Positions 31,033 through 37,246 of a stretch of 37,246 bases of DNA are shown here, piece by piece (within the stretch, counting starts at the first letter, position 1; each line of letters starts with the position of its first letter). Origin of the DNA: Hyphococcus sp. (GTDB lineage Bacteria; Pseudomonadota; Alphaproteobacteria; Caulobacterales; Parvularculaceae); contig BQJG01000032.1 of assembly GCA_021604585.1 (NCBI GenBank), forward strand, positions 1 through 37,246. The letters are read 5' to 3'. The notes under the pieces were generated by a model. It saw only the letters and a list, made by a program, of their open reading frames with translations, was not told where the DNA came from and made no database searches. A program made the translations under genes and the position numbers.

Positions 31033-33117
31033 ATGCTGGTATTCAACACCGGTATAGCCGGCAAGGACAATCGTAAACGCGCAATGCGCGGCCTGACGCC
31101 GGTGATAAAGAGTTTCGCGCAAAACAGGGATGGCAACATCATCTTCCTGTTTGCGTTTATGGCGACCGTCCTCTTCTTCTTTGCAGGCGGCGCGGTAGAT
31201 TATTCGCGCTGGAACGCCGTGCGCGCAGACATGGTTGAATCCATGGACGCCGCCAGCCTTGCACTTGCACAGCTCAGCTCAAGCGACCCCACGCTCACTG
31301 ACGCAGAGCTGAAGGACTACGGACGCAAGTTCTTTGAGGCGAACTTTCACCATGAAAATGCGCTCGAGCCCGGCTGGAACATTGAGTTTGGACTCGATAA
31401 CAACGCGCTGATCATCACCTGCATCACCGGCAACATTAAAACCTATCTGTTGGGCGTTGCCGGCATTCATGATCTTGATATTGGCAAATGCGTTGAGATC
31501 ACCAAGAAAGGTTCTGGTCGCGTAGAGCTCGCGCTCGTTCTCGACGTTACCGGCTCTATGGATGAATCCATTGGCGGCAAAACAAAGATCGCCAGTCTCA
31601 AAGACGCCGTCGAAATCATGCTCGACGTTATGTACGGTTCAGACGCGACGAGCGACAACATCAAGATCGGTGTTGTGCCCTTTAACGCCTATGTAAACCC
31701 CGGCGGCGCCTCAAGCTGGTCCAATAGCTGGGCTGATACAGGCGCGCAGGCCTATTATCATGGCTCCCGCTTCTTCCATGTGACCGAGGCCGGCAATGTC
31801 GACATGAACACCAAGGTGAACCATTTCACCTTGTTCGACTCGACGCCCGGCGCATCCTGGGCGGGCTGTGTGGAGACACGCCCCTATCCGCTCGATGAGT
31901 TGGATGTTGAGCCCGGCGGGACGCTGACCGTTGCAGAGCTGAACGCCTATATGGACATTCCGGCTGAGTATCAGAGCAGCACCAACACTTATGATATCAG
32001 GAATTATGACGCGTTTGACGATGAGCCGGCGTTAGGTCTGTCCACGTCCATTCTGACGGATCCGGTGAACTTTAAGTGGGTGCCCTCTTTTCACCCTGAT
32101 GAACCTGACTGCAATGACTCAGATGATTGCGACAATGGCGATTACAGCGAGTCAGGCACCACCACATATGGCACGCCATGGTGGGGTTATATGTTCGATG
32201 ATCCCGACGCAGACGGCTCGCACAGCTCAGGCAGCATTCGGGAAGACAACTATCCTAACCGCTATTTCATCGATGACAAGCAGTACACCAACTACCAAAA
32301 AGGCGCGCCGTTCAACAAATATGCAAAGACGGTATATTACTTCCGTGAAGTGCTGGCGGGAAACATCACGAACAACGCCTTCAAGTCGTTCCTTGATAGA
32401 ATCACGGTCGAAACCGGCTCAAATGCCAGCCACGGCCTTGGCAATCAGGAGTACATCCTGCGCAACGCCTATGTCGGCTGGTGGGATTCAGCGACGTCGA
32501 AATATAAAGGCAAGTATGATTTGTCGCCGAGCATTACTTCCTCGCGCGGACCAAATCGCAATTGTCCCAAGCCGATTTTGCCGTTGACCAATGTTCGCGA
32601 CACTGTCGAAACCTTCGTCGACTCTCTGGATGCTAACGGCAACACCGACTCAGCTCATGGCGCAGCGTGGGGCTGGAGAGTGCTGTCACCTGAAGCCCCA
32701 TTCACAGAAGGCATTGCGCCTGGCGATCCCGATTATGAAAAATGGCAGAAGGCCGTAGTGATTATGACCGACGGTGAAAACACTGTCGGCAATGACAACA
32801 CCCATTGGGACTCGGACCTGGGCGCTTATGGATATGCCATCGAAAGCCGCATGGGCGCCAACATGACGAGCCGTAGCGATATGCGCGACGAAATCGATAA
32901 CAAATTGCTGCGCGTCTGCCACCGCATGAAGGAAGAAGGCTATCTGATCTACACCATCATGTTCGGCCTTGACAGCACCTCCACCGAAAAGGTGTTCAGA
33001 TCCTGTGCGACGCTCCCGACAGCGCCTTACTTCCAGGATGCTGCAGACGGCGACGACCTCGAAGAGGCTTTCGGTGAAATCGCCGCAGACCTCGTCAATC
33101 TGCACATCAGTAAATAA
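31033..33117 (+). CDS. TadG-type pilus assembly protein with von Willebrand factor A domain
   Basis: 694 residues. The N-terminal Tad segment QNRDGNIIFLFAFMATVLFFFAGGAVDYSR (30-59) has the pilin-like polar/GN start and one membrane helix. Then comes a vWA domain with the metal-site motif DVTGSMDES (from Asp171) and a second conserved strand VVIMTDGENT far downstream. Between these, a long Asp/Ser/Gly/Tyr-rich insert of about 300 residues splits the domain. TadG-like proteins belong to Flp/Tad pilus machinery and may link pili to the envelope. TTGGGGAG gives the ribosome-binding site. It leads a three-gene set with two TadE-like genes. The rest of the tad/cpa locus is not here. Confidence 0.9.
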   Translation: MLVFNTGIAGKDNRKRAMRGLTPVIKSFAQNRDGNIIFLFAFMATVLFFFAGGAVDYSRWNAVRADMVESMDAASLALAQLSSSDPTLTDAELKDYGRKFFEANFHHENALEPGWNIEFGLDNNALIITCITGNIKTYLLGVAGIHDLDIGKCVEITKKGSGRVELALVLDVTGSMDESIGGKTKIASLKDAVEIMLDVMYGSDATSDNIKIGVVPFNAYVNPGGASSWSNSWADTGAQAYYHGSRFFHVTEAGNVDMNTKVNHFTLFDSTPGASWAGCVETRPYPLDELDVEPGGTLTVAELNAYMDIPAEYQSSTNTYDIRNYDAFDDEPALGLSTSILTDPVNFKWVPSFHPDEPDCNDSDDCDNGDYSESGTTTYGTPWWGYMFDDPDADGSHSSGSIREDNYPNRYFIDDKQYTNYQKGAPFNKYAKTVYYFREVLAGNITNNAFKSFLDRITVETGSNASHGLGNQEYILRNAYVGWWDSATSKYKGKYDLSPSITSSRGPNRNCPKPILPLTNVRDTVETFVDSLDANGNTDSAHGAAWGWRVLSPEAPFTEGIAPGDPDYEKWQKAVVIMTDGENTVGNDNTHWDSDLGAYGYAIESRMGANMTSRSDMRDEIDNKLLRVCHRMKEEGYLIYTIMFGLDSTSTEKVFRSCATLPTAPYFQDAADGDDLEEAFGEIAADLVNLHISK

Positions 33118-33129
33118 AGGGCTCCCTCG

Positions 33130-33720
33130 ATGTTCATCAAGGTGCGGCGTAAATGGACAGAGCGAATGGCTTCGCGGGAGTTTGGGGAAGACTCTTGCGG
33201 CTCGACTGCCGTGGAGTTTGCAATTGTCGCTCCTGTCTTCTTGATGTTGATGTTCTCCATCTTTGAAGTGGGCTGGTTCTTTTTTGCAAACTCGGTGGTG
33301 GACGCCACCGTCGGCGACGCCGCACGGCAGATTAAAACCGGCCAAATTCAGAAGTCATTTGGCGATAATGACGACAAATACGACAAGATGTACGACAACA
33401 TCTGTGATGTTTTGTCTGTTTTTGGCGGTTGCGAAAACCGGCTGACGATTGAAGTCGACACCTACGACACATTCGCTGAACTCGCCGCAGACAATACGCC
33501 GCCAACATGCGCTGACGCGCCTCCGGACGATGTCGCAGCCATTCCGTTTAACCCCGGAGATGAGCTGCAGATTGTGCGCGCGCGGATTTGTTACATTTAT
33601 ACAACGCTCAATCCGGCAATCGGCGTCAATCTTTCCGAGCCCGGCACGAATAAACGCCGTCTTGTCTCTACGGCTATTTTTAGAAACGAGCCTTACGAGC
33701 TCAACAATCGTGAAGACTAG
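33130..33720 (+). CDS. TadE-like minor pilin
   Basis: 196 residues. After a basic start, the pilin-type processing region GSTAVEFAIVAPVFLMLMFSIFEVG (about 24-48) contains the Glu at +5-like position and the hydrophobic stretch typical of TadE. FFFANSVVDATVGDAARQIKTGQ follows, as in the family. The C-terminal domain has several cysteines (NICDVLSVFGGCEN, PTCADAP, ARICYIY) that may form disulphides outside the cell. It begins 12 bases after the TadG-type stop, so is co-translated. Its role is pilus assembly or minor-pilin function, by family. Confidence 0.88.
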   Translation: MFIKVRRKWTERMASREFGEDSCGSTAVEFAIVAPVFLMLMFSIFEVGWFFFANSVVDATVGDAARQIKTGQIQKSFGDNDDKYDKMYDNICDVLSVFGGCENRLTIEVDTYDTFAELAADNTPPTCADAPPDDVAAIPFNPGDELQIVRARICYIYTTLNPAIGVNLSEPGTNKRRLVSTAIFRNEPYELNNRED

Positions 33721-33731
33721 GAACGCACAAG

Positions 33732-34307
33732 ATGATTAGCCTGCGTAAAAATAGTCTGCGTCGTCTGGCAAATTCCGATAGCGGTCTTGCCGCGACAGAA
33801 TTCGCTCTGATCTTGCCGGTTTTGGTGTTGTTGTTCTTCGGACTGGTCGAAGCCTCAACAGCGATGACGGTCAATCGCAAAGTCGCAATTTCCGCCAATA
33901 CGCTGGCCGATCTTGCCGCGCAGTCCGAGACATTGCAGGAAAGCGACATTGACGATTTGTTTGAAGGCGTCATCAGCATCGTCGAGCCAAACGACACGAC
34001 GTCCCTGCAACTGCGCTTGATCAGCGTTGTTTTGGATGATGAAGGCGACCCAGTCGTTCACTGGTCGCGCGATTCAGACGGTGGCGAGCCTTACGCCGCG
34101 GGTTCGTATTATGTGAACCTGGATGACAATGACGTGCTGAGCAGCATTGGCTCGCTTATCGTGGTGGAGATGAACTACACATACACGCCCAGCATGACCA
34201 ATCATGTTCTGGAAACGCCAATTGTGTTTGACCGTAAATCGATCCGCTGGCCTCGCCTGACAAGCAAGGTCCAGCTTTGCGACAGCGACGGAAACTGCAC
34301 AACCTAA
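33732..34307 (+). CDS. TadE/TadF-like minor pilin
   Basis: 191 residues. The basic N-terminus is followed by DSGLAATEFALILPVLVLLFFGLVEAS (about 16-42), the TadE/F transmembrane signature with the conserved TEFAL. The outer domain starts with NRKVAISANTLADLAAQSE, a common TadE/F helix, and is acidic (SDIDDLFEGV, DDEGDPV, NLDDND). Two cysteines in LCDSDGNCTT end the protein. It lies 11 bases after the preceding gene and is last of the three-gene set. The convergent ettA ends 4 bases beyond, so there is little room for a terminator. Confidence 0.87.
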   Translation: MISLRKNSLRRLANSDSGLAATEFALILPVLVLLFFGLVEASTAMTVNRKVAISANTLADLAAQSETLQESDIDDLFEGVISIVEPNDTTSLQLRLISVVLDDEGDPVVHWSRDSDGGEPYAAGSYYVNLDDNDVLSSIGSLIVVEMNYTYTPSMTNHVLETPIVFDRKSIRWPRLTSKVQLCDSDGNCTT

Positions 34308-34311
34308 CGCG

Positions 34312-35979
34312 CTAACGCGTCAACGGCTTATACTTGATCCGTTTCGGAACATCAGCGTCGGCCCCAAGCCGGCGCTTTTTGTCTTCCATATAGTCTTCGA
34401 AATTACCCTCAAACCACTCCACATGGCTGTCGCCCTCAAAGGCGAGAATATGCGTTGCGATTCGGTCGAGGAACCAGCGGTCGTGGCTGATGATCACGGC
34501 GCAGCCGGCGAAGTCTTCCAGCGCCCTCTCCAATTCCCGCAGCGTGTCGACGTCGAGATCGTTGGTTGGTTCGTCGAGCAGCAGCAGGTTGGCGCCTTCA
34601 GTGAGCATTTTCGCAAGTTGAACCCGGTTGCGTTCGCCGCCTGACAGATTGCCGACCTTTTTTTGCTGATCGCCGCCCTTGAAATTGAACCAGCCGACAT
34701 AGGCTCGCGAGGCGATCTCGCGTTTGCCAAGTGGAATTATATCCAGCCCGCCAGAGATTTCCTCCCAGACATTCTTGTTCGGATTCAAATCTTCACGCGA
34801 TTGATCTACATACCCCATTTTTACGGTCTCACCGACGCGCAAAGCGCCCTCATCCGGCGTGTCCTGCCCTGTCAGCATACGGAACAAGGTGGTTTTGCCG
34901 GCGCCGTTCGGACCGATCACGCCAACGATGCCGCCGGGCGGAAGTTTGAATGAAAGCCCGTCAAACAGCAATTTATCGCCGAACCCTTTTTTCAGCCCTT
35001 CCGCCTCAATAACAACGCCGCCTAGGCGCGGTCCCGGCGGTATCTGAATCTGCGCCGTGTTGATCTCTTCATTTGCGGCTTTGCTGAGCAATTCGTCATA
35101 AGCATTGATACGCGCTTTTGACTTGGCCTGTCTCGCTTTCGGCGAAGCCCGGATCCAGTCCACTTCGCGGTCGAGGGTTTTCTTGCGGTTGCCCTCTTCG
35201 CGCTGTTCCTGCTCGAGGCGCTTGCGCTTTTGATCGACCCAAGATGAATAGTGGCCTTCATAGGGAATGCCGCGGCCGCGATCGAGCTCAAGAATCCATC
35301 CCGTCACATTATCAAGGAAATAACGGTCATGCGTGACCAGCACGACGGCGCCGGAATAATCGCGCAAATGATGCTCAAGCCAAGCGACCGATTCCGCGTC
35401 TAGGTGGTTTGTCGGCTCGTCGAGCAGCAACAAATCAGGCTTTGAAAGCAGCAATTGCGCCAGCGCCACCCGGCGCGCCTCGCCGCCTGACAGCTTATCC
35501 ACTGACCAGTCACCCGGCGGGCAGCGCAACGCTTCCATCGCCATTTCGATTTTGGAATCAAGATCCCAGCCATCGGCTGCGTCAATCTCTTCCTGGAGTT
35601 TCGACATCTTCTCCATCAGCTCATCAGTGTAATTTTCGCCTAGCTCGGCGGAAACGGCGTTAAACGCGTCGAGCTTGGACTTAATCTCTCCCGCCCCCTC
35701 CAAAACGTTCTCAAACACTGTTTTGGTCGGGTCGAGGACTGGTTCCTGTGGCAGATACCCGACCGTTGCGCCGTCGGCGGCGTAGGCTTCGCCGTTAAAT
35801 TCCTTGTCGACGCCCGCCATAATCTTCAGCAGCGTCGATTTACCCGAGCCATTGACCCCCACGACCCCGATTTTTGCGTCCGGATAGAACTGTAAGTGTA
35901 TGTCTTCCAATATCTTTTTTCCGCCCGTGAATTGTTTCGACAGGCCGGACATGAAGTAGATATATTGATATTTCGCCAT
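34312..35979 (-). CDS. ettA: EttA, energy-dependent translational throttle ABC-F ATPase
   Basis: 555 residues, the length of EttA. It binds the ribosomal E site and gates the first elongation steps according to the ATP/ADP ratio. Two ABC cassettes: the first with Walker A GVNGSGKS (41-48), LSGGE and LLLLDEPTNHLD; the second with GPNGAGKT (about 355), LSGGERNRVQLAKML and LLLLDEPTNDLD. Between them is the P-site tRNA-interaction linker (DREVDWIRASPKARQAKSKAR). The arm insertion in the first cassette (YTDELMEKMSKLQEEIDAADGW) is characteristic. The start MAKYQYIYFMSGLSK is as in the family. There are no transmembrane parts. It is a stand-alone gene. Confidence 0.97.
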   Translation of the reverse strand: MAKYQYIYFMSGLSKQFTGGKKILEDIHLQFYPDAKIGVVGVNGSGKSTLLKIMAGVDKEFNGEAYAADGATVGYLPQEPVLDPTKTVFENVLEGAGEIKSKLDAFNAVSAELGENYTDELMEKMSKLQEEIDAADGWDLDSKIEMAMEALRCPPGDWSVDKLSGGEARRVALAQLLLSKPDLLLLDEPTNHLDAESVAWLEHHLRDYSGAVVLVTHDRYFLDNVTGWILELDRGRGIPYEGHYSSWVDQKRKRLEQEQREEGNRKKTLDREVDWIRASPKARQAKSKARINAYDELLSKAANEEINTAQIQIPPGPRLGGVVIEAEGLKKGFGDKLLFDGLSFKLPPGGIVGVIGPNGAGKTTLFRMLTGQDTPDEGALRVGETVKMGYVDQSREDLNPNKNVWEEISGGLDIIPLGKREIASRAYVGWFNFKGGDQQKKVGNLSGGERNRVQLAKMLTEGANLLLLDEPTNDLDVDTLRELERALEDFAGCAVIISHDRWFLDRIATHILAFEGDSHVEWFEGNFEDYMEDKKRRLGADADVPKRIKYKPLTR

Positions 35980-36173
35980 ATAGCCTTCGGGGCTCCTCGG
36001 GGATGTTATTGCGTTGCAAGAGGGGAACAGCGCCGCGTCTTATCCCTGAAATCGGGGCATTTCAACGCAAAGCAGCGTTTTCGATCTCGTCAGCATCGCC
36101 TATATAGAGTCTATCGGGCGGGAAACACTGCCGGCGATCTGGGCTGGCGGCGAATTGGGGAAAGAAACAAAGC

Positions 36174-36716
36174 ATGTCTGGATATGTCGATAAAACGCTG
36201 GCCGGCGGCGAAGAAATCCTCCACCGGGCCAATTTCAACTGGACCTACAGCTTCTTTCCGATGATGTGGTTTGCCATGGGCGCGGGTTCCCTCGCCTTTT
36301 TCTTTTTCATCCAGTTCGCGGCTGAAGTGCCTTATGAAGCGCTGAAAGTCGGCTGGTGGTCGGCGGGCGTAGCGGCTGCCTGTGGTTCGATAATCCTGCT
36401 CAACCATCTGATTGTTTTGATTACGACCGAGATTGTCGTGACCACGTACCGCTTTGTTTACAAGACCGGACTGGTTTCGCGAAACACCCAGGAAGTGAGC
36501 CTCAACAAAATTGAGGAAATCACACTGCATCAATCGATCTGGGGGCGTTTGCTCAGCTATGGAAAACTCGTGCTGCGCGGCACCGGCGTCGGTGTCATTA
36601 CCTTGCCGGACCTTGACGATCCGATCGGGCTCCGGCGCATCATTGAGAATGCCAAGTCAGCGCTGCGTGAAGATCAGCGCGACCGCCGTCGCGTCAATCA
36701 TGATGATGACGATTGA
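36174..36716 (+). CDS. Bacterial PH-domain (bPH_2) membrane protein
   Basis: 180 residues. Two transmembrane helices (about 22-46 and 61-84) are followed by a bPH_2 (YdbS/YdbT-like) domain: TTYRFVYKTGLVSRNTQEVSLNKIEEITL, then GRLLSYGKLVLRGTG and the strand GVITLPDLDDP. The C-terminus is charged, with an Asp run. The ATG at 36174 follows GGGGAAAGAAAC. The family is membrane-associated, and its role is not established. It runs convergent to the MAPEG gene with 6 bases between stops. Confidence 0.88.
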   Translation: MSGYVDKTLAGGEEILHRANFNWTYSFFPMMWFAMGAGSLAFFFFIQFAAEVPYEALKVGWWSAGVAAACGSIILLNHLIVLITTEIVVTTYRFVYKTGLVSRNTQEVSLNKIEEITLHQSIWGRLLSYGKLVLRGTGVGVITLPDLDDPIGLRRIIENAKSALREDQRDRRRVNHDDDD

Positions 36717-36722
36717 TTTTCG

Positions 36723-37157
36723 CTAAACGGCGCCCCTGGTCAAAACCGTGATCGCCAAATTGATCCAGAAAACCGCAATCATAACGAACCCTGCAAGGAA
36801 GAACTGGAAACGCGTCATCATGATATTCTTGCCGATATGAATGAATGCGTGAGCGATGCGGGTCGCCACAAATATCCAGGCGAGCGCCGCCGCCAGCCAG
36901 CCAGCCGCACCAAATTGAAACGCAAACAGCACGCCCGCGTAGAAGAGCACCGGCAGTTCAAACTGGCTGGTCACGGAATTCGCGATCTGGCGAGAACTGA
37001 CTGGCCATGCTGATTGATCGTAGGCGAGTTCTGGCTTGAGGTTGGCGCGATCGCTCGCATAGGCGAAGCGCGCGCGAACCAGCAGTAGGTATACAACAAG
37101 AGTCAACGCGACTTGCGCGAATACAGCAGCAAACAAAATCAGTTGTGGGGTCGTCAT
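36723..37157 (-). CDS. MAPEG family membrane protein
   Basis: 144 residues with four predicted transmembrane helices (about 5-27, 68-85, 86-108 and 115-137). The family pattern is seen in SSRQIANSVTSQFELPVLFYAGVLFA (about 54-80) and in ATRIAHAFIHIGKNIMMTRF (about 98-117). MAPEG proteins include glutathione transferases and related eicosanoid enzymes in animals. In bacteria the role is mostly unknown. Its ATG overlaps the TGA of the upstream gene (ATGA), so the two are translationally coupled. AAAAGGAG 6 bases upstream is a strong ribosome-binding site. Confidence 0.88.
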   Translation of the reverse strand: MTTPQLILFAAVFAQVALTLVVYLLLVRARFAYASDRANLKPELAYDQSAWPVSSRQIANSVTSQFELPVLFYAGVLFAFQFGAAGWLAAALAWIFVATRIAHAFIHIGKNIMMTRFQFFLAGFVMIAVFWINLAITVLTRGAV

Positions 37158-37246
37158 AAGGCCACTCCTTTTAAGATGTCTTCAAGTCCTTGCCGGTCCG
37201 TATCGTCGAATTGCGCCGTCCGATCGCTATCGACATCGAACACAGC
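37154..37246 (-). CDS. C-terminal end of a probable GAF-domain protein, cut by the window
   Basis: Only the last 30 residues are seen. The pattern VFDVDSDRTAQFDDTDRQGLEDIL resembles the end of GAF-domain proteins of the free methionine-(R)-sulfoxide reductase type (LDLDSP...FDxxDxxGLE). The stop overlaps the MAPEG start by four bases. The assignment rests on a short stretch. Confidence 0.55.
   Translation of the reverse strand, partial: AVFDVDSDRTAQFDDTDRQGLEDILKGVAL

Overview
The window comes from an alphaproteobacterial chromosome. Signs of this are: a PleD/DivK pair in tandem; a lexA-linked SOS box of the GTTC-N7-GTTC type; a pol IV with an N-terminal zinc ribbon; a VPLPA-CTERM surface protein; a BolA of the alphaproteobacterial type joined to PurL; and a TadG/TadE set. 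Coding density is high, GC is moderately high, and convergent genes often share stop-codon bases. A Parvularculaceae/Hyphomonadaceae-like source is plausible, but that is inference. I saw no rRNA, tRNA, CRISPR, IS element or integrase.

Layout. 1-1363: two exported proteins, a truncated phage-tail-collar (MdpB-like) protein and a VPLPA-CTERM protein. 1784-10174: a housekeeping block with lexA and its SOS box, comEC, gltX, gltA, a small membrane ORF, purB, a DUF983 protein, and a self-contained rpmG unit with promoter and terminator. 10198-13503: cell-cycle and second-messenger signalling (divK-pleD on the minus strand) and dinB. 13586-15135: three tandem small genes for Hcp-fold proteins, each with its own Sec signal peptide, ending in a long hairpin. 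15550-22864: an unknown exported protein, a D-2-hydroxyacid dehydrogenase, a close structural homologue of animal paraoxonase (PON1), an M1 aminopeptidase lipoprotein and a secreted gluzincin-like protein. 23050-25794: purL fused in frame to bolA, with an extra segment of about 90 residues inside PurL. 25874-30703: a DUF2236 oxygenase, an orphan ArsM, a LysM protein and an exported amidohydrolase. 31033-34307: a TadG-TadE-TadE/F minor-pilin set. 34312 to the end: ettA, a bacterial PH-domain membrane protein, a MAPEG protein and the tail of a probable GAF-domain protein.

How the genes work together. purB and purL act in purine synthesis, gltA in the TCA cycle, and gltX, rpmG and ettA in translation. 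divK and pleD control polar development and c-di-GMP. lexA and dinB serve DNA-damage responses, although no SOS box was found before dinB. The accessory part is rich in exported proteins.

The best candidates for something new are the exported Hcp-fold triplet with no type VI genes in view, the PurL(insert)-BolA fusion that keeps a good internal ribosome-binding site for BolA, and the bacterial PON with essentially every PON1 calcium, catalytic and disulphide residue.
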